Positions 40,007-49,529 of a stretch of 64,000 bases of DNA are shown in pieces; the first letter of the stretch is position 1; each line of letters begins with the position of its first letter. The translations under genes were made by a program, and so were the position numbers. Under the pieces are notes generated by a model, which was given only the letters and a program-made list of their open reading frames with translations, was not told the origin of the DNA and made no database searches. The DNA is from Agrobacterium sp. a22-2 (GTDB taxonomy: Bacteria > Pseudomonadota > Alphaproteobacteria > Rhizobiales > Rhizobiaceae): positions 124,001 through 188,000 of the forward strand of contig NZ_JAAXMM010000001.1 in NCBI RefSeq assembly GCF_012276985.1. Reading direction: 5' to 3'.

Positions 40007-40710
40007 CGTTCACCCATCAAAAGCACGCAGGTCCGACGCGGCAGCGCCATCTGCGCGCGCTCGCGAGCTATCGTCTTGCCTCGTTGACCGGCATCCACAG
40101 GCCACGCCGGCCAATTCTCGACCAGGCAGACCGTATCACGCAATAAATCCGCCTCAAGGAGCCCGCCACCTCAAGCAATAACAAAAAAAGTCCGCCACCT
40201 GGATTCCTCTACATTCATGGCCACAGAACGCTCATTTGCTTATATTTTTTGCATCATTTGCCCAATTATATATCAAGTATATCAATATTCTGTTGATGTA
40301 TTCAATATTTTAGTTTCCGCAAATAGATCATGATTGACATAAAATCTTACCACTTTAACCATTCATTATCTCTGAACTTGGAATCATTTCTGCGGCGCGC
40401 TATAGCTATAACATGAGCAGAACGGATAAATGTTTATGCGTTCATAGCAACTCATCCTTTTGTGGCCTGCGTTATTGGTGAAAGGAAATCTGCGCGGTGA
40501 GATTTGACGTCAAGATTGCACATCTCTGCCTGAACACATCCGCTTCACCGCGTGAAAAGCGCGCCGCCCGAGGACCTCGCGGCTCATGCCGGCGGGTTGA
40601 TGTCACATCGGCGCGACATCCCGACTGATCCTCCGCCAGATTTTCCGAGTACTTCGCCTCATCCCAAGAGCTCGCCACATCCCATTCAGAGTAACGATCG
40701 GAGCAGACGC
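40007..40710. promoter_or_regulatory. Long AT-rich regulatory region before the gmd-fcl polysaccharide operon
   Basis: About 700 bases without a credible gene. The part from about 40160 to 40450 is strikingly AT-rich, with many T-A steps, in an otherwise GC-rich window. A TTGACA occurs at 40334-40339, but no matching -10 was found. A perfect 10-base palindrome TATAGCTATA is at 40401-40410. Such AT-rich leaders in rhizobial exopolysaccharide operons are typical targets of MucR/Ros or H-NS-like silencers; that link is inference. Confidence 0.4.
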
Positions 40711-41814
40711 ATGAAAATAGTCAGGCCTGGCGACAACAAGGTAGCCCTCGTGACCGGCGTGACCGGCCAGGACGGCACGTATCTGTCGGAACTTCTGCTG
40801 GAAAAGGGCTATACGGTTCACGGCATCAAGCGTCGCTCGTCCTCGTTCAATACGTCCCGCATCGAGCACCTCTATGAAGATCCGCATGTAGCGGACCCGA
40901 AATTCATCCTGCACTACGGCGACCTGACGGATTCCACCAACCTGATCCGCATCGTCCAGGAAACCCAACCTGACGAAATCTACAACCTTGCCGCCCAGAG
41001 CCATGTGCAGGTCTCCTTCGAGACTCCGGAATACACTGCCAATGCCGACGGCATCGGCACGTTGCGCCTGCTCGAGGCGATCCGCTTGCTGAAGCTGACC
41101 GACAAGACCCGGTTCTACCAGGCCTCGACATCCGAACTTTACGGCAAGGTGCAGGAGGTACCGCAGAGCGAGACGACGCCGTTCTACCCGCGCTCGCCGT
41201 ACGCGGCCGCAAAGATCTACGCCTACTGGATCGTCGTGAACTACCGCGAGGCCTATGGGATGCATGCCTCGAACGGCATCCTGTTCAACCACGAGAGCCC
41301 GTTGCGTGGCGAGACATTCGTGACGCGCAAGATTACCCGGGCGGCGGCGGCCATCCACCTGGGCCTGCAGCAGAAGCTCTTTCTCGGCAATCTCGATGCC
41401 AAGCGCGACTGGGGTCATGCCCGCGAATATGTGCGCGGGATGTGGATGATGCTGCAGCAGGACCAGCCGGACGACTATGTTCTGGCCACCGGCGAAACCC
41501 ATACGGTGCGCTCCTTCGTGGAAAAGAGCTTTGCCAAGGTCGGCATGCCGATCGAATGGAAGGGCGAAGGCGTCGAGGAAAAGGGCTACGACGCCTCCTC
41601 CGGCCAATGCGTCGTGGAAATCGATCCGCGCTATTTTCGCCCGACGGAAGTGGACCTGCTGATCGGTGATCCGACCAAGGCGCACGAAAAGCTCGGCTGG
41701 AAGCACGATACCAATCTCGACCAGCTGATTGCCGAAATGGTGCGCGAAGACTTGAAGGTCATGGCGCGCAACGTGCCGCAGCTCGGGGCCAACAAGGGGC
41801 TGGCGCATGCCTGA
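40711..41814 (+). CDS. gmd: GDP-mannose 4,6-dehydratase
   Basis: Converts GDP-D-mannose to GDP-4-keto-6-deoxymannose, the first step to GDP-L-fucose (and GDP-rhamnose or perosamine). The 367-aa extended-SDR protein has the NAD(P) motif [17 protein letters not shown], then [14 protein letters not shown], the catalytic Tyr/Lys in [12 protein letters not shown], and [16 protein letters not shown]. The start at 40711 ([10 protein letters not shown]) has GGAG seven bases upstream; the frame is open further back. It overlaps fcl by eight bases. Confidence 0.98.
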   Translation: MKIVRPGDNKVALVTGVTGQDGTYLSELLLEKGYTVHGIKRRSSSFNTSRIEHLYEDPHVADPKFILHYGDLTDSTNLIRIVQETQPDEIYNLAAQSHVQVSFETPEYTANADGIGTLRLLEAIRLLKLTDKTRFYQASTSELYGKVQEVPQSETTPFYPRSPYAAAKIYAYWIVVNYREAYGMHASNGILFNHESPLRGETFVTRKITRAAAAIHLGLQQKLFLGNLDAKRDWGHAREYVRGMWMMLQQDQPDDYVLATGETHTVRSFVEKSFAKVGMPIEWKGEGVEEKGYDASSGQCVVEIDPRYFRPTEVDLLIGDPTKAHEKLGWKHDTNLDQLIAEMVREDLKVMARNVPQLGANKGLAHA

Positions 41815-42778
41815 GACGGTCTACGATCTCTCCGGCAAGCGGGTCTTCGTGGCCGGCCACCGCGGCATGGTGGGGGCGGCGATCGTGCGTCGGCTGGCGG
41901 CGGAGCATTGCGAGATCCTGACCGCGACACGCGCCGAACTGGACCTCACCCGACAGGACGCCGTCGAGGCATGGATGGAGAAGAACCGCCCCGATGCGGT
42001 CTTCCTGGCGGCGGCCAAGGTGGGCGGCATCCTGGCCAACGACCGTTATCCGGCCGATTTCCTCTACGACAACCTCATTCTCGAAGCCAATGTCATCCAC
42101 GCCGCCCACAGGACCGACGTTGAGAAGCTGCTGTTTCTCGGCTCGTCCTGCATCTATCCGAAATTCGCCGACCAGCCGATCGTGGAGGAAGCACTTCTGA
42201 CCGGCGCGCTGGAACCGACCAATGAATGGTATGCGATAGCCAAGATCGCCGGCATCAAGCTGTGCCAGGCCTATCGCCGGCAATGTGGCCGGGACTTCAT
42301 CTCGGCCATGCCGACCAATCTCTACGGCCCCGGCGACAATTTCGACCTGTCGTCGAGCCATGTCATGCCGGCACTGATCCGCAAGGCGCATGAGGCCAAG
42401 GCCGGCCACCAGCCGGAGATCACCGTATGGGGCACCGGTACGCCGCGCCGCGAATTCCTGCATGTCGACGACTGTGCGGATGCCTGCGTGCATCTGATGA
42501 AGGTCTATTCGGGTGAGCCCCATGTCAATGTCGGCTCCGGCGAGGACGTGACGATCCTCGAATTGACGCAGCGTGTCTGCGACGTGGTCGGCTATTCCGG
42601 ACGCATCGTGCACGATCTCTCCAAGCCGGACGGCACGCCGCGCAAGTTGATGAGCGCCGCCCGGCTGCGGGCGCTCGGCTGGGTGCCGCGCATCGGCCTT
42701 TCGGACGGCATCGCCGATGCTTACCAGGCCTTCCTCAAGGGAGAATATTCCGAGCGTCGCCAGGGGGATGCTGCCTGA
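41807..42778 (+). CDS. fcl: GDP-L-fucose synthase
   Basis: A 323-aa NADPH-dependent epimerase-reductase that converts the Gmd product to GDP-L-fucose. It shows the Rossmann motif [35 protein letters not shown], the catalytic pair in [16 protein letters not shown], and LYGPGDNFD. With gmd it predicts fucose in the polysaccharide. The start lies within the gmd end, and the stop overlaps the next ATG by one base (TGATG). Confidence 0.98.
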   Translation: MPETVYDLSGKRVFVAGHRGMVGAAIVRRLAAEHCEILTATRAELDLTRQDAVEAWMEKNRPDAVFLAAAKVGGILANDRYPADFLYDNLILEANVIHAAHRTDVEKLLFLGSSCIYPKFADQPIVEEALLTGALEPTNEWYAIAKIAGIKLCQAYRRQCGRDFISAMPTNLYGPGDNFDLSSSHVMPALIRKAHEAKAGHQPEITVWGTGTPRREFLHVDDCADACVHLMKVYSGEPHVNVGSGEDVTILELTQRVCDVVGYSGRIVHDLSKPDGTPRKLMSAARLRALGWVPRIGLSDGIADAYQAFLKGEYSERRQGDAA

Positions 42779-44061
42779 TGGAGGCCTTGGTCGAGGCAGA
42801 CGCCCCTGCGCTTGGCGGCGGCGAGGCGCGGGCCGATGCGCTGTGGCGCCGGCGCATCGTCGTTTACGGCATGAATTATGCGCCTGAGATGGCAGGCGTC
42901 GGACGCTATACCGGCGAGATCGCCGAGCATATGGTAAGCCTCGGTATGGATGTGAGCGTCATCACCACGCCGCCGCATTATCCGGGATGGAAGATGACCG
43001 GTGGCTATCGCAACGGCTATTCGACGCGCCGCGAAAACGGCGTCAAGGTGCATCGTACGCCCTTGCTGCTGCGGCAGAGGATGCGCGGCATCTGGCGATT
43101 GATGGCGCCGCTCAGCTTTGCCGTGACCTCGGCCCCCCTGGTGTTCTGGCAGGTCCTGCGGACCCGGCCCGACACGGTGTTCTGCGTCGAGCCGACGTTG
43201 TTTGCAGCCCCCATCGCGCAATTGGCGGCCTGGCTTTCCGGCGCGCGGACCGTGCTGCATGTGCAGGATCTTGAAGTGGATGCGGCATTCGCGGTCGGCC
43301 ACCTCGGTTCGAAACCCTGGCTGAAGCGGCTGGGCCATGCCTTCGAGCGCTTCACGCTTGGCCGTTTCGACAGGGTGATCACCATTTCCAACCGCATGGC
43401 CGAGAAGCTCGGCGAAAAGGGTGTGGCGCAGGACCGGCTGGCCGTGGTGCGCAACTGGGTCGATCTCTCCCATATCTATCCGATGGACCAGACGAGCCCC
43501 TATCGCGCCGAACTCGGCTACCAGCCGGACGATTTCGTCGTGCTCTATTCCGGCAATCTCGGCGCCAAGCAGGGACTGCCAGTGCTGCTCGATGCCGCCG
43601 AACAGTTGAAGGACAATCCCCGGATCAAGTTCGTGATCGCCGGCGAAGGGCCGGTCAAGGCCGAACTCGAAGCCCTTTACGGGCATCTGCAGACCGTCCG
43701 CTTCCTGCCCTTCCAGCCCTATGCCCGGTTGAACGATTTTCTCAACATGGCGGATCTGCACGCTCTGCCGCAGGACAAGGGGGCGGCCGACCTGGTCCTG
43801 CCCTCTAAGCTCGGTGGCATGCTGGCCTCCGGCAAACCACTGATCGTTACCGCAGACCCCGGCACGGAACTCGCCGACTTCCTCGGCACCGCCGCCGTAA
43901 TCACCCCGCCCGGCGACGCCAGGGCGCTGGCGGAAGGGATTTTGGGTGCCATGCGCATGCCCAAAAGCGAGGGCGCCGAGGAGCGGGCGAGGCTTGCTCG
44001 ACAAGCGTCAAAAAGCGAAGGTATTACAGCTCTTATCAGCTTGGTTTCTAATGCGGCTTGA
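42778..44061 (+). CDS. wcaI: WcaI-like glycosyltransferase (family 4)
   Basis: A 427-aa GT-B enzyme resembling the colanic-acid fucosyl/glycosyltransferase WcaI. The N-terminal domain has YGMNYAPEMAGVGRYTGEIA and TTPPHYPGWKM. Next come VLHVQDLEVDAAFAVG and VLYSGNLGAKQGLPVLLDAA. The donor site shows LHALPQDKGAADLVLPSKLG, the variant of the EX7E region seen in the WcaI group. Position after gmd-fcl suggests GDP-fucose as donor, which is inference. Confidence 0.88.
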   Translation: MEALVEADAPALGGGEARADALWRRRIVVYGMNYAPEMAGVGRYTGEIAEHMVSLGMDVSVITTPPHYPGWKMTGGYRNGYSTRRENGVKVHRTPLLLRQRMRGIWRLMAPLSFAVTSAPLVFWQVLRTRPDTVFCVEPTLFAAPIAQLAAWLSGARTVLHVQDLEVDAAFAVGHLGSKPWLKRLGHAFERFTLGRFDRVITISNRMAEKLGEKGVAQDRLAVVRNWVDLSHIYPMDQTSPYRAELGYQPDDFVVLYSGNLGAKQGLPVLLDAAEQLKDNPRIKFVIAGEGPVKAELEALYGHLQTVRFLPFQPYARLNDFLNMADLHALPQDKGAADLVLPSKLGGMLASGKPLIVTADPGTELADFLGTAAVITPPGDARALAEGILGAMRMPKSEGAEERARLARQASKSEGITALISLVSNAA

Positions 44062-44070
44062 GGCTTTGAC

Positions 44071-45201
44071 TTGATAGATGGAGACAATCTGCCCCTACTC
44101 GAACACGGTGCAAGACCTACTGTGATGGCAAATGACCGTTCTGCGCAAAAATACCAAGACCAAACCGCATCGCTCCAGGCTGCGGTGAAACTGGTATCAT
44201 TCTCCCAAGACGGACATCGAAGCGCTTACAATGACGTTTTCACACACCTGCTGAGGCTCCAGAACGTCGACATTTCTGCACATCATGAGCGCAGCAGAGT
44301 CGCCTTTTATCCGATGCTGGACGACAATATTCCGGTGTTCCTGCGATCCTGCCTTCAAAATGCGCTTTCGGGGCGCCGGACGGTCGGCCTGTTCTTCCGG
44401 CCCGGCGAATGCTTTCGCAGAGACCGTGTGAAATACCGCTTGAAGAACCTGCTCTTCCGCGTCCTGAAACGCATGCCGACCATACGCATTCTGACCATCA
44501 TGCCGTTTCATGTCGATCCGCGGTTTGCCTTGGTGGCGAACGACTGGATTCATGATCCGCAGCTTTGGGATATGGACCTGCTGCCAGCAGCGGAGACACA
44601 GGATGCACTCTCAGCAACGGTTCGAGCGGCCGCAAACGGTCGCCAGGTGGTGGTCGCACTCGGTGGGCAAAACCGCTTAAAAGGTTTCGACCGTTTTGCC
44701 ACCCTCTGGCAGTCCGATTTGCGCCTTCGGCAGCGCTACCTGTTTGTCGCCGCAGGCACCGTGGCTGCAGAATGTGCCGGAGATGCGCAAGCATTTGCCG
44801 AGGCAGACGGCCTGCTGCTGGATCGCTTCATTTCAGACGAGGAATTGCTGGCCCTCTATACCGCATCAGACCTCGTGTGGAGTTGCTACGCGCCTCACTA
44901 TAACCAGGCATCCGGGATTTTCGGCCGTGCCTTTCAAATGGGAAAGCCGGCAATCGTCAGGGACGGCTCGTATATCGCGACAATCGCCAGGCATCTGGAC
45001 CATCCCGTGATTGCGATTGCGCAGGACAATGCGACAGCTACCAACGAGTTGTTGTCATGGCCGACCGAACCCGCGCCCGCGAAGGCACACACCACGATGA
45101 TCGCGGCCATGCGCCAGCGGGATACGCAGGTCTTGCTCTCCGCCTTCGGAATAGACGTATCAGGCCTTAAGTCCGCCGGAACGGAGCCGCTCGCAAGGTG
45201 A
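44071..45201 (+). CDS. Glycosyltransferase, GT4-like
   Basis: A 376-aa cytoplasmic protein with a divergent N-terminal half and a C-terminal half resembling GT-B glycosyltransferases: VVVALGGQNRLKGFDRFATL, LLDRFISDEELLALYTASDLV and YNQASGIFGRAFQMGKPAIV. I use the TTG at 44071 because GAGG sits seven bases upstream; the ATG at 44125 is an alternative. It overlaps the flippase gene by four bases (GTGA). Substrates are unknown. Confidence 0.75.
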   Translation: MIDGDNLPLLEHGARPTVMANDRSAQKYQDQTASLQAAVKLVSFSQDGHRSAYNDVFTHLLRLQNVDISAHHERSRVAFYPMLDDNIPVFLRSCLQNALSGRRTVGLFFRPGECFRRDRVKYRLKNLLFRVLKRMPTIRILTIMPFHVDPRFALVANDWIHDPQLWDMDLLPAAETQDALSATVRAAANGRQVVVALGGQNRLKGFDRFATLWQSDLRLRQRYLFVAAGTVAAECAGDAQAFAEADGLLLDRFISDEELLALYTASDLVWSCYAPHYNQASGIFGRAFQMGKPAIVRDGSYIATIARHLDHPVIAIAQDNATATNELLSWPTEPAPAKAHTTMIAAMRQRDTQVLLSAFGIDVSGLKSAGTEPLAR

Positions 45202-46550
45202 ACCTCAACCTGAGATCCAACACGATATGGTCGACAGCCGAGGTCATCGTCTCAGGCCTGGCGCTGTTCGTGCTGTTCAAATATGTCGTGGTCTTTGTCG
45301 GTATCAAAGGGCTGGGGCTCTGGTCTCTGGTGCTGGCTACGACCTCGCTGGCACGGCTGGGGGATCTCGGAGCCGCGGCCGGCCTGTCGCGCTTCGTGGC
45401 GATCGCAATGGCGCGCGGCGATCAGAGACAAGCCGGCGCCTATATCGACACGGCATTTCTCACCAACCTGATCCTCTACTGCGTCTTTGGGGCTGTACTC
45501 TACGGTCCGCTCCGGTACGGATTGTCCTTCGTCGTGCCGGTCGAGATGCTTGCCGAGGCTCGGTCCCTGCTGCCCTATGCAATTGCCTCCTTCGTCCTTC
45601 TGAACCTGAATTCGGTGATGCTGTCGGCGCTGATCGGACACCAACGGACGGATCTGAAAAGCAAGACCGTCATTGCCAGCGTTTTCCTGCAGATTGCCGT
45701 TGTGGCGGCGCTGATCTCGGCTTTCGGCCTGGTGGCCATGGCAATCGGGCAGATCGTCCAGTATGGCTTTACCGCCCTGACGGCGCGGCTGCTGTTCCGG
45801 CGGATCGCGCCGGCGAGCGGCTGCCGCCTGATCCCGATCGGCTTTTCAAAGACGGCCTTTCGCGACCTGCTGGGCTTCGGCCTGAAGCTTCAGGCGGCAA
45901 GCCTTGTGTCCTTTGCCTTCGAGCCCTTGACCAAGTTCGTCATTTCCGCAACCGGCGGGCTGGAGGCCCTGGGCGTCTTCGAAATGGCCTATCGCATGGT
46001 GCTGCAGGTGCGCCACATCATCGCGGCGCCCCTGCAGGCGCTTCTTCCGGCCTTCGCGCATCTGGACGAGACCGACCCTTCGGCCCTGCGCGATCTCTAT
46101 GAGAAGGCGGTCGTCTCCTCCCTGCTGGCGGGCGGCACGCTGCTGTCCCTTCTGGCCTTTGCATCGCCACTCATCAGCTGGCTGTGGATCGGCAATGTGA
46201 ACACGACCTTCATTGCCTTTGCCGCGATCTGCTGCCTGGGCTGGTTCGTCAATTTGGTTGCGGCGCCAGCCTATATTTTAGGCTTGAGCCGTGGCCATAT
46301 TGGTTGGAATGTGGCGGGGCATGTCATCACAAGCTTTGCTGGGCCGCTCGCGGGTTTTGTTTTGTTCAAGACCTTTGGTGGCGAAGAGACTAGCGTTGCT
46401 GCGGCAATGGGAGGCCTTGCCGGGGGTGCATTGCTATCGTGGATCATGAACTGCAGACGCTTCAGGATGCCTATTTTGCCGAGTGGGCAGAAATTTCGCA
46501 GCAGCATCAAAATGAGTTTGATTATGTTCGCCAATGAACCGAAACGTTGA
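45198..46550 (+). CDS. Wzx-like polysaccharide flippase
   Basis: A 450-aa inner-membrane protein with about 12 helices, starting at a GTG overlapping the previous stop. The N-terminus (NTIWSTAEVIVSGLALFVLF, LWSLVLATTSLARLGDLG) and the family layout of MOP/PST transporters indicate an undecaprenyl-linked repeat-unit flippase. Conserved charged residues occur in the central part (RLIPIGFSKTAFRDLLGFG). The last 100 codons are AT-richer, leading into the foreign-looking polymerase gene. Confidence 0.87.
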   Translation: MNLNLRSNTIWSTAEVIVSGLALFVLFKYVVVFVGIKGLGLWSLVLATTSLARLGDLGAAAGLSRFVAIAMARGDQRQAGAYIDTAFLTNLILYCVFGAVLYGPLRYGLSFVVPVEMLAEARSLLPYAIASFVLLNLNSVMLSALIGHQRTDLKSKTVIASVFLQIAVVAALISAFGLVAMAIGQIVQYGFTALTARLLFRRIAPASGCRLIPIGFSKTAFRDLLGFGLKLQAASLVSFAFEPLTKFVISATGGLEALGVFEMAYRMVLQVRHIIAAPLQALLPAFAHLDETDPSALRDLYEKAVVSSLLAGGTLLSLLAFASPLISWLWIGNVNTTFIAFAAICCLGWFVNLVAAPAYILGLSRGHIGWNVAGHVITSFAGPLAGFVLFKTFGGEETSVAAAMGGLAGGALLSWIMNCRRFRMPILPSGQKFRSSIKMSLIMFANEPKR

Positions 46551-47889
46551 AGAGAAAACAATATCAGCCATGACCTCTTCAAGCTATTCCAGACGAAATG
46601 GTCGAAAAATTACTATAATATATATTTATTTTTTGATGTTAGCGCCCTTTGTTTTTGATTTCAGATCGGAAGGGGCGGGCGCGGCGGCAGCAATTCAAGG
46701 AACAATACTGTCATTTTATTGCTTTTTCATTGCGACTATATTTTATTTATATAGGTCGCGATTTTCAGTTTTGCCTAGTGCACGAATGCTGATCTTCGTG
46801 AGCGCTTGCTTCCTGATAGAGTCCGCTTTCGTCGGTTTTTTCAGGGGGCAGGCGCTTTATCCTATTTTCGTGAATGTTATACCAATTTTTCTCTACGCCT
46901 CATCCGCTTATGTCACTGCCCAAGTCTTCATTTTGAAAGCAGGAGAACCGGCATTTACGAGTGCGTTGAAATGGCTTTGCCTGCTATTTGTGGTCTCACG
47001 GGTTTTAATTGTCTTAAGCACGTCCGGCGTGGACCTGACCTCAATTCGCTATCAAATTCTCGGTAGTTCCACCATAGCCGCCCTCGGTCTCATTTTCGTC
47101 GCTCTTGTTTCTCGAATCACGAAGCTGGATATCGCCATTATATTAGCGAACCTCTCTCTGGTTTTGCTTTCCGTCACGCGAACACTCATAGTAGTAGGAG
47201 CAGCGCAATCACTGATACTTGCGCCAACATTGATAGCACATATCAGGTCCAAAGGCTTTTTGAGGCGCATATTCGCTGCATGCCTTATGCTGGTGGCAGT
47301 CATAGGCACCGATTTTTTGCTGGGAACTGGGCAAAGCCAGAGATGGTTAGAGCGTCTGTTTGTCGCCAGTGATGTTGGAATGGATCCGACCCGGCTCACA
47401 CGCGTAGCCGAAGTCGATTTTATGCGGCAAGAATTCGGCAGTTCTTTTAGCCAGACCGTATTCGGAAATGGCTTAGCGGCAGAAACGTCGCTTATTGGCC
47501 CGTCTGCTGTACTGGCAGCAATGATTGTGGGATCGGAAAATATTCAAGGCCATGGCTTTGGATTTGGTCATCACAATCACTGGAGCCTGCTGTTCATTGG
47601 TGGTTTACTCGCCGGCGGTCCTTTGCTTATATTGCAGTTTTTTCACGCCTTTAAAGCTCTTACTTTTCAATGGGACACAAGAACAAATAAGGTCCAATTC
47701 CGTAAAATTAAAGAGCTTGGAACTTGGGGGGGCACGATTGTTATTGGCACCGTAGCTTATGGTTTTTACGCTGGCTCTTTTGGAGACCGTGGAACCTCAC
47801 TTTGGTATGGAATTGGGAGTGGATTACTCATTGGTGCCCAAACTTTACACTCCCGTCATAAGCTGAAAGCACGACAATATATCGATTAG
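46534..47889 (+). CDS. Wzy-like O-antigen/capsule polymerase
   Basis: A 451-aa polytopic protein with about 10-11 helices, and a periplasmic loop around 280-345 with TRLTRVAEVDFMRQEFG and GHGFGFGHHNHWSLLF. That loop is followed by helices, as in Wzy polymerases that link repeat units in the periplasm. The DNA is clearly AT-richer than its neighbours, common for O-antigen polymerase genes. The ATG at 46534 overlaps the flippase by 17 bases; MTSSSYS at 46570 is an alternative. Sequence conservation is too low to name a specific family member. Confidence 0.75.
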   Translation: MNRNVEEKTISAMTSSSYSRRNGRKITIIYIYFLMLAPFVFDFRSEGAGAAAAIQGTILSFYCFFIATIFYLYRSRFSVLPSARMLIFVSACFLIESAFVGFFRGQALYPIFVNVIPIFLYASSAYVTAQVFILKAGEPAFTSALKWLCLLFVVSRVLIVLSTSGVDLTSIRYQILGSSTIAALGLIFVALVSRITKLDIAIILANLSLVLLSVTRTLIVVGAAQSLILAPTLIAHIRSKGFLRRIFAACLMLVAVIGTDFLLGTGQSQRWLERLFVASDVGMDPTRLTRVAEVDFMRQEFGSSFSQTVFGNGLAAETSLIGPSAVLAAMIVGSENIQGHGFGFGHHNHWSLLFIGGLLAGGPLLILQFFHAFKALTFQWDTRTNKVQFRKIKELGTWGGTIVIGTVAYGFYAGSFGDRGTSLWYGIGSGLLIGAQTLHSRHKLKARQYID

Positions 47890-47907
47890 TTGGATTTCCA
47901 TAACTTT

Positions 47908-49245
47908 TCACCACCCCCTTGCCACCGTTGCCGCCTGCATCACTCCCGCGACCACCGCATACCCGGCATCGCTGAGATGGATATTATCGCTGCGCAGCGA
48001 CCTTGGCGGGATGCCCGCGGCGATATCTTCCAGATCCCCGCTCGAGCCGTTATGGTTGGCCAGGAGTGCTGCGCGCAGATCGACGAAGCGACGGCCATAG
48101 AGCCCCGCCAGATCGGCATTCAGCGCCGTGATGGTGTCGAGCGCGGACGAGCCTGTGCCTTCGCCGCTGGCATTCAGCACCGAGGCCACCAGAAAACGGG
48201 TGTGGCCGAGAGAGGCGATCATGGCGGCGATATTGGCCTTGACGGTCGCGGAGGCGATATAATCGTTGCGGCCGGACCAGATCCAGGCGATGCGCGGCCG
48301 CAACTGTGCGGTTTCCGCAATGGTGAAGAGCGCGTCGGCGGGCACAGGCACGTCAGGACCTGTGCTTTCGCGATGGAACGTCCAGTTGCCGGAGGCATCC
48401 GTGGTGATCGTGCCCTCGACGCCCGCGACGAAGCCGGAGGTCGTTCCGGTATAAGCGCCGCCGCTGGTCAGGATATTGTTGTTGCGGGCGGTGACGGCCA
48501 CCGCGACCTGCGCATCGAAGACCGTGAGGCTGACATTGTCGAGGGTGAAATCCCCGGTGACCCCTGTCGCAAAACCTACAATTGCCAGCGTATCGCAGAC
48601 CTTGTTGGTGACGAACGAAAATTTGTAGTGGCCGGGCGACGTAGGATAACCTCGATCACTTGCCAGGCCCCAAGAGCCACCACTCAATAGGCCCACTTGC
48701 AAGCCAAGCCCTGGATCGACGGCCAGAAGATCGAACTCGACGATGACCAGCTTGCCGGTCGCGATCGACACTGCGCGGCCGACGCCGCCCCAGGCCGCGC
48801 CGGAGGTTTTGCGGCCTGTGAGCGCGCCATTGGCCCAGGTGCGGGTACCGGTCCATTGTACGATAAAACCATCAGCACCCGTATCGAACCCCCAGAACTG
48901 CGGTGATGCGGCCGGCTCCCAGGCCGGGATGACATTATTCGCCACGCTGATCAGCAACGGCAGCCCGCCCTGGCGGATGGCGATGCTCTGCGAGCCCTGC
49001 CCGCCATTGCCACGAATGACAATATCGCGCGGCGGGGAAAACAGGCCGGCGGCCACCGCCGGATAGGAAAAGGCCGCGGCGCTGGCACCCACCCCTTGCG
49101 TCAGGCTATCGCCCCAGGCGACGATATCGCTGCTGACATCGGCTGCAGCGGCGCGCGACAGCCCGTTTCCAAGGGCAAGGCCCAGGCCAAGTCCGCTCAT
49201 CAGCAGGTCCCTCCGATGCAGTCCGATTTTCGGCAGGGCAGGCAT
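47908..49245 (-). CDS. Secreted SGNH/GDSL hydrolase with inserted carbohydrate-binding-like domain
   Basis: A 445-aa protein with a signal peptide carrying a twin-arginine-like start, LHRRDLLMSGLGLGLALGNG, cleaved near SRAAAA. Block I is IVAWGDSLTQGVGA (nucleophile Ser), the Gly-x-Asn-Asp block is IWSGRNDYIA, and the Asp-x-x-His block is SDNIHLSDAGYAV. About 200 residues between blocks form a beta-rich insert (KFSFVTNKVCDTLAIVGFA, FTLDNVSLTVFD) that looks like a carbohydrate-binding jelly roll. It could deacetylate or cleave the surface polysaccharide made by the adjacent cluster. Start chosen at the ATG at 49245. Confidence 0.8.
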   Translation of the reverse strand: MPALPKIGLHRRDLLMSGLGLGLALGNGLSRAAAADVSSDIVAWGDSLTQGVGASAAAFSYPAVAAGLFSPPRDIVIRGNGGQGSQSIAIRQGGLPLLISVANNVIPAWEPAASPQFWGFDTGADGFIVQWTGTRTWANGALTGRKTSGAAWGGVGRAVSIATGKLVIVEFDLLAVDPGLGLQVGLLSGGSWGLASDRGYPTSPGHYKFSFVTNKVCDTLAIVGFATGVTGDFTLDNVSLTVFDAQVAVAVTARNNNILTSGGAYTGTTSGFVAGVEGTITTDASGNWTFHRESTGPDVPVPADALFTIAETAQLRPRIAWIWSGRNDYIASATVKANIAAMIASLGHTRFLVASVLNASGEGTGSSALDTITALNADLAGLYGRRFVDLRAALLANHNGSSGDLEDIAAGIPPRSLRSDNIHLSDAGYAVVAGVMQAATVARGW

Positions 49246-49501
49246 GTTGCACTCTTTCTCATCCCGGGCGCTCCTTTGAGACATAATGGCAGGATGATAG
49301 GACACAAGCGGCAGAGGCGGACGGCGCGAGGCGCCGGGGCTTGATATCAGGGATTTTTCTTCCCTGTCCGTCCTCACGGACAGGCTCTTTAAATGCCTGC
49401 GGCAATGGGCCTCCGCAAATCCTTTGGCTTCCTTTGTCCCATTCGTAGCCCTCTCTTGCACAAAGCCCGTTGACTCCTTCATCGGCTTCTGCTGATAAAT
49501 A

Positions 49502-49516
49502 GAACATAAAGTGAAC
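49502..49516 (+). promoter_or_regulatory. LexA (SOS) box in front of imuA-imuB-dnaE2
   Basis: GAACATAAAGTGAAC, i.e. GAAC-N7-GAAC, the direct-repeat LexA operator of alphaproteobacteria. It ends 13 bases before the imuA ATG, so LexA binding would cover the promoter or start region. This supports DNA-damage induction of the cassette. Confidence 0.85.
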
Positions 49517-49529
49517 ATTGGAGCGTGCC

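Noticed and set aside
40334..40339. TTGACA as a -35 box for gmd
   Set aside because: No acceptable -10 hexamer at 16-18 bases, so not called as a promoter.
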